From the NCBI GenBank assembly GCA_965196605.1, contig CBDAKK010000001.1, positions 1 through 64,000 of the forward strand: a stretch of 64,000 nucleotides of DNA, given 5' to 3'. Below the pieces are notes generated by a model, which was given only the letters and a program-made list of their open reading frames with translations, was not told where the DNA came from and ran no database searches. Each line of letters opens with the position of its first letter. The first letter of the stretch is position 1. The stretch is from CBDAKK01 sp965196605. Lineage in GTDB: Bacteria; Spirochaetota; Spirochaetia; WTKD01; G963693115. This document shows, in pieces, positions 22,366 to 31,460 of the stretch. The position numbers and the translations under genes were made by a program.

Positions 22366-23558
22366 ATGAGAAGTAAAGAGTTTATATTGTACGCAATTGT
22401 TGGCATAACAATGCTTATGTTCGCAGGAGCCTGTAGTGCCCCCCCCCCTAGATGAACAAAGCAGTAGCGACCAACAAGGCGGCAGCGGCAAGCCGGGCAT
22501 ATCGCCACAATTAACATTTGAGTTTCCTCAAGTCTCTAAAGTCCAAGATGCTCTACACCACACAGAACAATAATCTACAGCGTTTCACTAACCAATTACT
22601 TGTCGATGGCAAACCCATGAAGGACAAGGTGACATATACTATCACAAAACGCACTGGTAAAGATAAAGAAAACATAAAAGTTGATTCCACTACGGGTCTA
22701 GTAACATTTAAAGACAAACCAGAAACCGTTACCATACAGGCCACCCATGCGCATGGAACCTCATCATACACCTTCACCATAACAGACCATTTCCCTGCGC
22801 GTAATGGGCACAGCTCGGTCATGCTCAACGGCGTAATCTATGTCATTGGCGGGTATTTTGAAGGGAGCAACGGTCGTCATAATTTCGATGACGTGTGGAA
22901 GTCTTCTGATGACGGCCAAACATGGACAGAAGTGACTAAAAATAGCCGCAATAAATTCTCTGTGCGTTCTGCGCACAGTTCGGTCGTGCTCAACGGCGCA
23001 ATCTATGTCATTGGCGGATCTAATACAGCTAACCTGGATAACGTGTGGAAGTCTTCTGATGACGGCGAAACATGGACAGACGTGACTAAAAATAGCCTCA
23101 AGAAATTCTCTGCGCGTTTTTATCACAGCTCGGTCGCGCTCAACGGCGCAATCTATGTCATTGGCGGGAGATCCAAGAATGACGTGTGGAAGTCTACTAA
23201 CAGTGGGCAGACATGGATAGAAATAACTCAAAATAGCAACGCGAAATTTTCCTCTGGGCATCATCATAACAGCTCGGTCGTGCTCAATGATGGAAGCAAG
23301 GACGCAATCTATGTCATTAAAGATAGATTGCCCATTAATGAAGTGTGGAAGTCGACTAATGGGCAAACATGGACAAAAGTACAGACACAGCAGGGAAAGA
23401 AACTCTTTCTGCATCATCTTCACAGCTCGGTCGTGCTCAACGGCGCAATCTATGTCATTGGCGGGTCTCGGAACAAGCAATTCCTGAATGAGGTGTGGAA
23501 GTCCACTGATGGCGGGGTTACATGGGTCAACGTGCACGCGGCTACCACTACTCCGTAG
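22366..23558 (+). pseudogene. Kelch-repeat lipoprotein, frame broken at a C10 tract and again about 120 bases later
   Basis: ATG 22366 encodes a lipoprotein signal peptide ending MLMFAGACSAPPP, with Cys as lipidation site. A run of ten C (22439-22448) puts the frame into a TGA; with nine C it would continue as LDEQSSSDQQGGSGKPGIS. A second shift between 22518 and 22571 leads into the long frame to 23558: an Ig-like domain (KPMKDKVTYTITKRTG) and five kelch-type units with NGAIYVIGG and VWKS(S/T)DDGxTW. It is probably surface-exposed. The C tract could switch expression on and off; two shifts make decay or sequence error also possible. The part from TTG 22518 is an intact frame. Confidence 0.8.
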
Positions 23559-23564
23559 GAGCTA

Positions 23565-24612
23565 GGCACATGAGCGCTTTGTGGGGGCACACCCCCACAC
23601 CCCCCTTGGGTAAGACGCAATACTGCGCTATGCGCGGGTGTTTGTGTTGTAGCTGACACTAATCTTGTATGAACTTTTCTGCGGCTAAGATGCTAGTTGT
23701 TATACGCTAATGCCTATAGTAGCCGTACTTTCTTTCTTTGATGCGAATACTCCATTTTGGCTTCGCTCCGCTCCGCAATCTGAATGTCAGCATCCCCTCG
23801 CTTCGCTCGTGTCTTTTTGAGGTACTCAAAGTTTTATGGGTATAAGCGCCAAAGAAAGTCGAGAGCCGAAGGCGAACGGATGCAAACAGCTAATAGCGGA
23901 ACGTAGTGAAGCAAAAATGGAACTTGCATCAAAGAAAAAGCCGCTGTGGGGGCACGCCCCCACACCCCCCTTGGGGTAAGACACTGTACTGTGCTGCGCA
24001 CGGGTTGCTTTAGCTTGACTGCTCACGCTTTTTGTACCATCCATGGCGCCCTATGCGTGTCGTCCATGACACGGGCGTCGCCCGTTCTTCGTGCTCCTGA
24101 CTCTTTTGATGCAAGCTTCATGTTTGCACTACACTCACATAAGCTTACTTCCATACAATCTTCATGCTTGTGCACAGTATCTATGTCATTACTGCTTTAG
24201 CACACAGGAGGCTTTTTTCTCTTTGATGCAAGCTCCATCTTTGCACCGCACAGCGGTGCTTATGCAATAGTTTGCATCCCCTCGCTACGCTCGTGAGCGT
24301 CCTCACAGCCGTGCCATGGAGGGCACGCATTGGCTGACAGGGATGTTAAAAGAAAAGAAAAAGAACAGTCATCCGATCGTATGTCATAGCAGGTGCCGCT
24401 GCTTGACCGCAGAAAAAGCTCATACAATACTGCGTAAGCAAAATACACAGGGCGTGCAGCGTAGACACGGCCATCCGAATAGATAGCGTATTAAGAGTAG
24501 CTGCTTGGCAACAAACAGCGTGAGCAACACACAACGTGCAGTCTACTCGCGCGTCTAGCGTAGATAAGCGTGATACCCATGGGGGGCGTGGGGGGACACT
24601 CCCCCCACTACA
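23565..24612. repeat. Modular intergenic repeat block 3, bounded by inverted G-rich hairpins
   Basis: No gene is seen. A left-oriented hairpin (about 23580-23610, GTGGGGGC...CCCCCAC) starts just after the kelch stop, a second one lies at about 23945-23972, and a right-oriented copy (about 24577-24607) ends seven bases before the stop of the oxidoreductase gene. Inside are the CCATGGAGGGCACG module and a segment (24345-24440) found inverted at 58150-58240. Confidence 0.75.
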
Positions 24613-24613
24613 A

Positions 24614-26089
24614 CTACATGCGCCATTCGGTGGCTATGCGTTGTGCTACAAGCTCCCCGGATATCATGGACATGGTGGTGCCCGTGCCGGGTATGGTGTA
24701 TTGCCCCGCGTAGTACAGGTTTTTTACATGCTTTGCTTTGTTGTTTAAACGGAACATTGCCGATTGCCCTAGGGTCATGCTCATGCCGTATGCATTGCCC
24801 TTAAAAGCGTTGTAGTCGCGTTCAAAGTCGCTGAGGCACATAATGTGTTCACTTTCTATTGCTGCGGGAAAGGTGCCACTGTCAACATATGGAGCAAGGC
24901 GCGTCAAAACGCGCGCAATAACAGCGGCTCGTTCGTGTCTTGAATCGCTCATGCCTGCGGCAATTGGCACGCGCACGCAAAGGACGTTGCCTCCTTCTGG
25001 TGCGGCTGAGCTGTCTATTTTAGAGGGGCAGTGAACATAAAACAAGGGGTTGGAAGGCCACGCTTTTTTTTGCAAGGCGCTCATATGCTCATTCCATGAG
25101 GCGTCAAGGAAAAAGGTATGCGCAGCAAAGTTGGTGAGTGCATTGCGGACTCCCCAGCAGATATTTAAAACACCATGGGATATGGGCATGCGCTTCCAAC
25201 GCTTGGCGCTAAAGTCGCGTTTCTTTTCATGAAGTAGGAGTTGGTCTACAAAGTGTCTATCAGCATTTGCAACCACAATGTCCGTATCAAAGCTTCTATC
25301 GGCAGTACAGACTGCGGAAATGCGCTTGTTGTTCTTCCATTCAAAAGATTGTACCTCGGCGTTTGTTACAATACGTACGCCAAGCGAACGGACAACCTTT
25401 GCCATTGCATCGGTGACACGCGAGAAACCACCCATGGGCTGCCATAGGCCATGAGAAACCTCAAGATGGGTAAGTGTAGTATAAATCGAGGGTAAGGCTT
25501 TGACGTCTGCGCTTAACAATAGTAAAGGTGATGCTAATATTTTTTGTAGGCGATGGTCGGTTGCTACCTGCTGTATTTTGTGGTGGTAGTTTTGTAATAG
25601 TGAGCGCAGGCCGACATAGCGCAGGCCTAAGGATGCAAGGCGTATTTTATTGATAAGCCCGTGCGTGTTTTTCCTTATGACATGCGGCATGAGGTACTGG
25701 TAGTTGCGCGCCGCCTCGTAGAGCAAGCCTTGCAGTCGTGAGCCCGCCCCCGGCTCTACGGCATCAAAGAGTTGAATAAGCTTGTCTTTTTCTGTGGGGA
25801 CTTCAAGCAGGTCATCCTTAAAAAATAGTTTATAGGGGGTGTTTACGCGCTCTATTTCATAAAAGCTACGGCGTTCTACGCCAAAGCTTTCAAACCATGC
25901 CTCGTACTCATGCGGCATGTGATAGCAGCTTGGACCTAAGTCAAAGCGATATCCGCTGTCCTTCCACTCCCGAACGCGTCCACCAATGTGACTGTTTTTT
26001 TCAAGCACGGTGTTGTGTATGCCACGCTTTGCCAAAAAGGCCGCTGCCGACAAGCCGCCTATGCCAGCACCAATAACAACTGCTTTCAT
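24614..26089 (-). CDS. Phytoene desaturase (CrtI)-like FAD-dependent oxidoreductase
   Basis: A 491-residue flavoprotein. The N-terminus is the dinucleotide-binding motif VVIGAGIGGLSAAAFLAKRG (about 4-23), followed by KNSHIGGRV. The C-terminus has the family FAD motif NLYYAGQYTIPGTGTTMSMI (about 455-475). CrtI and related carotene desaturases use FAD to introduce double bonds into isoprenoids. No other carotenoid gene is nearby, so the substrate is open. It is coupled by four bases to the kinase gene upstream. Confidence 0.85.
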   Translation of the reverse strand: MKAVVIGAGIGGLSAAAFLAKRGIHNTVLEKNSHIGGRVREWKDSGYRFDLGPSCYHMPHEYEAWFESFGVERRSFYEIERVNTPYKLFFKDDLLEVPTEKDKLIQLFDAVEPGAGSRLQGLLYEAARNYQYLMPHVIRKNTHGLINKIRLASLGLRYVGLRSLLQNYHHKIQQVATDHRLQKILASPLLLLSADVKALPSIYTTLTHLEVSHGLWQPMGGFSRVTDAMAKVVRSLGVRIVTNAEVQSFEWKNNKRISAVCTADRSFDTDIVVANADRHFVDQLLLHEKKRDFSAKRWKRMPISHGVLNICWGVRNALTNFAAHTFFLDASWNEHMSALQKKAWPSNPLFYVHCPSKIDSSAAPEGGNVLCVRVPIAAGMSDSRHERAAVIARVLTRLAPYVDSGTFPAAIESEHIMCLSDFERDYNAFKGNAYGMSMTLGQSAMFRLNNKAKHVKNLYYAGQYTIPGTGTTMSMISGELVAQRIATEWRM

Positions 26090-26640
26090 AGCTTTATGGT
26101 ATCAGCTATATGCTTCGCAATATCGCGCGCATCCTTGGTGCGGCAATTGCAAATGCTATGCGCAGCGGCGGCATAGACGGCTCGGCGTCTTTGGTACAGG
26201 GCGCTAAAGTGTGCAAAGGGGTCTTGCTTGTCTTGTAAAAACGCGGGCATAGTGCCCCCCTCCTCTGCCGCCTCGACTATGCGCCTCCACGCAAGTTCTA
26301 CGGGAACATCGAGCAAGATAATGTAGGCATCGCCAAGCATGGCCCACGCATCGGGGCATTCGGCAAGGCCACCACCGGCTGCATACACATATTCATGGGG
26401 TAGGCTTTTGAGTGAGTCTTGTTCTAAGCGGTGAAACGCCGCATGCCCCATGCTGCGGTACAAGTCCCGCGCGCTATGCACGTCTTTAGTGAGTAGATTA
26501 CTGCTGCGAGCAAGGTGTATAATGTGTTCATCTCCATCAATAAAGGGGAGTTCAATGTGCTGTGCAAGCGCGCGTCCCACGCTGCTTTTGCCCGCGTGCT
26601 TTACGCCAACAAGCACAATGCGTGTAATACTGTGCGCCAT
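26086..26640 (-). CDS. Shikimate kinase-like P-loop kinase
   Basis: A 184-residue protein with the shikimate kinase layout: Walker A GVKHAGKSSVGRALA (about 12-26), FIDGDEHI (about 33-40) equivalent to the substrate-binding F-x-D-x-D, and YAAGGGLAE (about 86-94) matching the GGG motif that holds the carboxylate. It would phosphorylate shikimate in aromatic biosynthesis, but no other pathway gene is near and paralogues with other substrates exist. Confidence 0.8.
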   Translation of the reverse strand: MAHSITRIVLVGVKHAGKSSVGRALAQHIELPFIDGDEHIIHLARSSNLLTKDVHSARDLYRSMGHAAFHRLEQDSLKSLPHEYVYAAGGGLAECPDAWAMLGDAYIILLDVPVELAWRRIVEAAEEGGTMPAFLQDKQDPFAHFSALYQRRRAVYAAAAHSICNCRTKDARDIAKHIADTIKL

Positions 26641-26642
26641 GC

Positions 26643-28094
26643 CTAACGTAACAACACATCGGTGACGAGGGACATGGTCCCCGTTTTATTACTAACTTCT
26701 ATGTTATGCGTCTTTTCTGCTAATACGCTGCCGTCTGAGGCATGGTAGATAAGCGTAAGGGTGTGTGCGCCTTCACGTTCCAGCACTATGTCGCCCGTCC
26801 AAATGTGCGCGGGGTAATAGCGCACGCTGCGTGTGTCGGCCTTTTCGCTTATGTTATTGGCTATTTGAAAAATGTCGCCCACAAGGGCGCCCCAGCCTTC
26901 TAGTCCGCCTGCTTCCATGCCTACTTGCGTGCCTATGCCCAAAAGCATTTTGCCTATGGCGCGGGCTATGGTGCGCGCGTATATAATTTTACTTTCCACA
27001 TCAAAGGTGGCAAGTGCTATGCGTTCCAGACTCTCGGTAAGTCGTAATTCCCCACTCGGCGCACCGTCCACTAACACTTCTATGCGCGCTACCGCAGATG
27101 ACACGCGCGCTAAGAGCGGCAGGCCTATAACAAGCCCAATGCCCGATATCATGCCCGGCACGGGGATAACAACCCCTTCGTTTACCACCTCCAAGCTTTT
27201 TGACTTGACGGGGCTATAATCACTATTGGGGTCCTGAACAATCTCGCGCTTGGAAGTTATAATGATGCCGTTTGGCACCGAGTTAAAGGCATAGTTATGC
27301 TCTATTTTAAAGGGCACGCGCCCTGTGAGGGCAACGAGATGCACGCGGGGTGCGCTAACGTTTTGCTTGAGTACTGACGCAAGGTCAAACAAGGGCAGCT
27401 TTAAAGCCTTATACAGCCCCGGTTGCGAAATAACCGCCTCGTTGTACTTGCGCGCTGCAACTTCTAGGTTACTAAAGTCTCTGTCCGCGCGATATATCCA
27501 AAACGACAATAGCCGAGCAAAGGCCGAATCGGCAAAGGGTATCTTTTTATTGTCTAAAGAGAGTGCGGCATTCTCGGCGTTTCTGTACTGCTCAAGACGG
27601 ATGTTGTAGTCGTTTTGTAGCCTGTTGAGTTTGTTTTGCGTGCGCCGTAGCTCTACAAAGCCGCCGTCAAAGTTGTTTTGCGCCAAGTAGCCAAGGGAGA
27701 GCATGAGGTTTGAAAACACGCTTTCATAAGAAGTGCCCGCGTAGCTAAGCACGTTGTCGTTAATAAGCACCGCGCCTATTCCTTCACTAATGCTCTTTGC
27801 TCGGTATTCTTCCATAAGCTCATTTGCTGCCTCAAGCTTTTTGCGAGAAGCCGCTATGTCGCGCGAATAGAAGTTTAAAAGCCCCGCGTCCAACAAGTAA
27901 AGCACCTCGTCTTTCTTGCCCTTGTATATTTTCTTCTTATCCTTCTCAAGCTCTGCATGTGCCTCTTCAAACAACTGCTGGCGCACCAAGCCATCAACAT
28001 TTTCAAGTCTCTGGTTGCGCGTAAGGCAGCTTATGCTGCTGATAAGCGCAAGTATGAGTAGTCCCGTACGTATTATTGCAAAGTGTCTTTTCAT
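26643..28094 (-). CDS. COG3014-type lipoprotein
   Basis: A 483-residue lipoprotein. The signal peptide (MKRHFAIIRTGLLILALISS) ends in LISSISC, a lipobox with Cys at about residue 23. A helical N-terminal half with TPR-like features (LLDAGLLNFYSRDIAASRKK, then SLGYLAQNNFDGGFVELRR) is followed by a glycine-rich hydrophobic segment (PGMISGIGLVIGLPLLARVS) and a beta-rich C-terminus. The layout matches the COG3014 family of bacterial lipoproteins, whose function is not known. It is separated by two bases from the kinase gene. Confidence 0.78.
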   Translation of the reverse strand: MKRHFAIIRTGLLILALISSISCLTRNQRLENVDGLVRQQLFEEAHAELEKDKKKIYKGKKDEVLYLLDAGLLNFYSRDIAASRKKLEAANELMEEYRAKSISEGIGAVLINDNVLSYAGTSYESVFSNLMLSLGYLAQNNFDGGFVELRRTQNKLNRLQNDYNIRLEQYRNAENAALSLDNKKIPFADSAFARLLSFWIYRADRDFSNLEVAARKYNEAVISQPGLYKALKLPLFDLASVLKQNVSAPRVHLVALTGRVPFKIEHNYAFNSVPNGIIITSKREIVQDPNSDYSPVKSKSLEVVNEGVVIPVPGMISGIGLVIGLPLLARVSSAVARIEVLVDGAPSGELRLTESLERIALATFDVESKIIYARTIARAIGKMLLGIGTQVGMEAGGLEGWGALVGDIFQIANNISEKADTRSVRYYPAHIWTGDIVLEREGAHTLTLIYHASDGSVLAEKTHNIEVSNKTGTMSLVTDVLLR

Positions 28095-28159
28095 AATCTA
28101 TTATTATTGCACAAGTGCGCCCAGTCTTGGGCATGGGTTTGTGCTAGCAAGGCTTATGC

Positions 28160-28819
28160 TCATGAGCAAAATTTTGCAACAAGCATATGGCGTTCTTTGC
28201 CAGCGGGGTGTGTAAGTGATACCACGTCAACTACTTCAATGGTGGCTTCAAGTCCAGAGAGCTCCTCATTGAGTGTGGCGCGCCTGCCTTTGTAGAGTAA
28301 CAAATGGGCGTGGGGGGCTTTGGCTTTTATACGCGCGAGTAATGGCGCGTTAAGTGGGCGAAAGGCGCGCGCTGTTACAAGGTGTATTTCGTCCCTTGGT
28401 TTCCACTCGCGCAGGTCTTGGCAGAGCACTTGTGCGTGTAAGTTTACATGAAGCGCGCTCTCAAGTTTATGCAGGGCGCGCTCTACAAAGCCTGCCTTTT
28501 TTTGCGTGCGCTCCAAGAGTAGCCACTGGTACGGGTGCTTGAGACGCGCAGCAAAGGCAAGCGCAAGGGGTATTCCCGGTAATCCTGCGCCCGTGCCTAA
28601 GTCTACACAACGTACGGGTGTGTCGCTGCCAAGCTGCGCGCTTAAACGCTGCGCTGTCTGTACAAAAGCCTGCGCAGGCGCTAAGCAATCAGCAAAATGC
28701 TCCTCTATGTCTTCTTGTGGACCTATGAGGTTGTAGAGCCTACGGTCAGTTTCGAGCAAGGTTTTGTACAAATGCAAGCCACTGCGTAGCTCCTGCATAA
28801 GCTCATCATGCCACGCCAT
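28160..28819 (-). CDS. rsmG: 16S rRNA (guanine527-N7)-methyltransferase
   Basis: A 219-residue class I methyltransferase of the RsmG (GidB) type. SAM-binding motif I is VDLGTGAGLPGIPLALAF (about 71-88), with the family-specific GAGLPGIPLA. LLERTQKKAGFVE (about 100-112) and VTARAFRPL (about 148-156, the conserved ARA) follow. It methylates G527 of 16S rRNA. AUG 28819 gives the usual MAWHDELMQ start. Confidence 0.92.
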   Translation of the reverse strand: MAWHDELMQELRSGLHLYKTLLETDRRLYNLIGPQEDIEEHFADCLAPAQAFVQTAQRLSAQLGSDTPVRCVDLGTGAGLPGIPLALAFAARLKHPYQWLLLERTQKKAGFVERALHKLESALHVNLHAQVLCQDLREWKPRDEIHLVTARAFRPLNAPLLARIKAKAPHAHLLLYKGRRATLNEELSGLEATIEVVDVVSLTHPAGKERHMLVAKFCS

Positions 28820-28844
28820 ACGCTACATGCTCAAGCAGCGGAGA

Positions 28845-29189
28845 CTACGAGTTATTGCCATTGTCTAGGTGTCTATGCGCAATGTGGTGGCTGTGATAGT
28901 CCTTGATTTTCTCTTTTTCTTCTGCAGCAGATTTTTTAAGCTTGTGTATTAAGTTTTTTACCGCGGGGTAGAGCTGCTCATGGCTTACGTGTAGGTGAAT
29001 GCGTGCGCCGTGGTTAAAGTGTATGTCTACTTCTGCCTTGTATTCGTTTTTCTCATGTATAATGCGCAGCGTCCCATCGACAATTCTCTCATGTAAATAA
29101 GAAAGCTTTTCCAACTTCTCTCTAATAAACTCCATGGTGGTTTCACTCAAGTGGTAGTGCACTCCCTGAATGACAATTTGCTCTAGCAT
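28845..29189 (-). CDS. hpf: Ribosome hibernation-promoting factor, short form
   Basis: A 114-residue protein of the HPF/RaiA (sigma-54 modulation) family: QIVIQGVHYHLSETTMEFIR, then KAEVDIHFNHGARIHLHVS and LYPAVKNLIHKLKKSA. This is the beta-alpha-beta-beta-beta-alpha core that binds the decoding site of idle ribosomes. It lacks the C-terminal dimerisation domain of long HPF and ends in a His-rich tail (DYHSHHIAHRHLD). GGAGGGA precedes the ATG. Confidence 0.9.
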   Translation of the reverse strand: MLEQIVIQGVHYHLSETTMEFIREKLEKLSYLHERIVDGTLRIIHEKNEYKAEVDIHFNHGARIHLHVSHEQLYPAVKNLIHKLKKSAAEEKEKIKDYHSHHIAHRHLDNGNNS

Positions 29190-29254
29190 GCGAATCCCTC
29201 CTAGTGGTTATGTTATATGGTTTTTAGTGTACTAGGTTTTTTCTTACTGCGCAA

Positions 29255-29925
29255 ATGTTTTGTTGTGGGGGGAGTGTCCCCCCACACCCCCCATGGGTAT
29301 CACGCTTATTTACGCTAATGCGCGCGAGTAGACTGCACGTTGTGTGTGTTCACGTTGTGTGTTGCTCACGCTGTTTGTTGCCAAGCAGCTACTCTTAATA
29401 CGCTATCTATTCGGATGGCCGTTCTTTCTTTTCTCTTTTAGGTGCTACGCACAGGGGGCTTTGCTTGTTTGCTGTAGGTGCAAAGCACGGGTTACTTTAG
29501 CTTGATTGCTCACGCTTTTTGCTGCCACTGCGTGAGGCGCGTTATGAAATGCCCTCGGTTGGCTGTACTTTCTTTCTTTTCTTTTTTACCATCCATGGCG
29601 CACAATGCATGCCATCCATGGCATGTGCGTGCGACGAAAAAGAAAAGAAAGAAAGTACCAAAGAAAGAAAAGAAAACTCGCTAGCCTTATGAGATATGAT
29701 ACGGGTAATGCGCTTACGCGCGATTATATGTATCTGTAAGGGTAAGTACATTGAGGTGCTACGCACGGGTGGTGCAGTTGCGGGGCTACGCCATAGGGAC
29801 TAAGGAACGGGTATAGGAAGCTACGCGGGTGGGGCTAACGCCATAGGGAGCAAGACACAAAGCGCAATAATGAAGAAAGTACTAAAAAAGTCGGGGGTGT
29901 GGGGGGACACCCCCCACAAAAGCAA
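29255..29925. repeat. Modular intergenic repeat block 4, bounded by inverted G-rich hairpins
   Basis: A left-oriented hairpin (about 29264-29292) lies upstream of hpf and a right-oriented one (about 29893-29921) upstream of the LysE-type gene. The left end is the exact inverse of the right end of block 3 (ATGGGTATCACGCTTAT against ATAAGCGTGATACCCAT). Inside are the CCATCCATGGCATG module and the polypyrimidine hairpin (about 29568-29670). No gene is seen. Confidence 0.75.
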
Positions 29926-30013
29926 ACCTGCATATATAATTGGGGTAAGAAGGCTAGGTTGTAATTTTGCCCACAATGGGCTCGCTTTCAATATTCACAA
30001 TGGGGGTGCACAC

Positions 30014-30619
30014 GTGTATACTGATGCATTTGTACTGGGTGTATTTATTCATGGGGGCTTGTTGCTCAACGCGGTGTATCAAAACGCGTTTATGCTTTCC
30101 CATGGTCTTTCGCATAAGTCTGCGTGGGGCATTGCATTGGTTTTTTCCATATCTGGCATTGCTGCTGCACTTATAGGTATTTATGGCTTACATAGCATTG
30201 TGGGTGAGAACGAAATTTTTGAAAAGGCACTGGGGCTTGCGGGTGTGTTAGTGCTGTTGTACCACGCCTTTAGGGCTTATAAGTCTGCAAAACATTGCAA
30301 GCACCACAGTGGTAAAAGTGGCGGCATTGTCGTGGCACTGGCTATGGTGTGGCTCACTCCTCATGTGTATACAGACATGTTTATGATATCGAGCGTTGCC
30401 ATAACCCGCCCTGCATATGAGTACCCCGCGCTTATAGCGGGGTTTGGCAGCATGGGTTTTTTATGGTTCTCGAGCCTTGCCTTGTTTACCAAGCGCTTTA
30501 CGCGCTACTACAAAAACAAGCGCGTGCATACTACCATGCACTATGCCTCGGCAGTAATATTGACGCTTGCCGCCATTACCACGCTTGTGCATACCTTTTT
30601 TGAAGAGGCGCATCACTAA
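30014..30619 (+). CDS. LysE/ArgO-type amino acid exporter
   Basis: About 201 residues with six hydrophobic segments. The start region VLGVFIHGGLLLNAVYQNAF resembles the LysE-family G-x-x-x-x-x-x-x-G-x-Q-N-A-F signature, and the conserved WLTPHVYTDMFM (about 119-130) matches the second half motif. It would export basic amino acids such as Arg or Lys. An in-frame ATG at 29870 would add 48 residues, but that segment is translated repeat DNA (SGVWGDTPHKS), so GTG 30014 behind GGGGGTG is preferred. Confidence 0.8.
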   Translation: MYTDAFVLGVFIHGGLLLNAVYQNAFMLSHGLSHKSAWGIALVFSISGIAAALIGIYGLHSIVGENEIFEKALGLAGVLVLLYHAFRAYKSAKHCKHHSGKSGGIVVALAMVWLTPHVYTDMFMISSVAITRPAYEYPALIAGFGSMGFLWFSSLALFTKRFTRYYKNKRVHTTMHYASAVILTLAAITTLVHTFFEEAHH

Positions 30620-30636
30620 TAATAGCAGGTTCATGT

Positions 30637-31347
30637 ATGAAAAAGTCGAGTGTAGCAGAGATACAAAGGCGCTTTGATGCGTAGGTGGCGCGTTTTTCAA
30701 ACCTTGAGACGGGGCAAGTGGCAACGGTGGACGCTACTATTTCCTTGGAAATTATTACAGAAGCAGCGGCGCGCCTATGCCCTACTGCTACAAGTTTGCT
30801 GGACATTGGCTGCGGCGCGGGTAACTACACCATAAAAATGCTTTCAAAACTGCCACGCCTTGATTGTACGCTTGTAGACTTGAGCATGCCGATGCTTGAA
30901 AGTGCACAGACGCGCGTGCGCGCACAAACAGACTGCGTAGTTGAGACGGTGCAAGGTGATGTACGCAGCGTAAGCCTGCAAAGGGGGCACTATGATATTG
31001 TGCTTGCGGGTGCGGTGCTTCACCACTTGCGCGAGGACGCCGAGTGGTTGTTGGTGTTCCAAAGGCTTTTTGAGAGCATAGCGCCGGGCGGGTGCATGCT
31101 TGTGTCTGACTTAATAACCCAAGAGAGCGCGGTGGTAGCGGGCTACATGGAGGAACGCTACGCCGAGTATTTACAGGGCATAGGCGGTAATGAGTATCAA
31201 GCAAGGGTTTTTGACTACATTGAAAGGGAAGACTCGCCGCGCTCCCTGAATTATCAGCTCACCTTGCTCCAAAAGGTGGGGTTTGCATGTGTGGAAATAC
31301 TGCATAAAAACATGTTCTTTGCGGCATATGCAGGCATAAAAGGCTAG
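30637..31347 (+). pseudogene. Class I SAM-dependent methyltransferase with in-frame TAG at codon 16
   Basis: From ATG 30637 the frame reads MKKSSVAEIQRRFDA, then TAG (30682-30684), then VARFSNLETGQVATVDATI. Related methyltransferases run through this region without a break, so the TAG looks like a substitution at an acidic codon. Beyond it, motif I is LLDIGCGAGNYTI and motif II DIVLAGAVLHHL. GTG 30685 right after the TAG could give a shortened 220-residue protein that keeps the whole SAM-binding fold, so activity may survive. The substrate is unknown. Confidence 0.72.
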
Positions 31348-31460
31348 AGAGGCACGGGACTTAAGGCCTTGGCACCCGAGGCGCGTCATGTTAGTGCATG
31401 CCACAATGGGCCTAGCTGCTACTCATTGTATTAGTGGCGCAGTTATACCATACTGAAATT

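Noticed and set aside
22764..23537. 257-codon minus-strand frame across the kelch gene
   Set aside because: It is the antisense shadow of repeated kelch units; its apparent repeats (NDIDCAVEHDRAV) mirror NGAIYVIGG.
29870..30013. N-terminal extension of the LysE-type gene from ATG 29870
   Set aside because: The extra residues translate the G-rich repeat hairpin (GVWGDTPHK), as also happens upstream of xseA.
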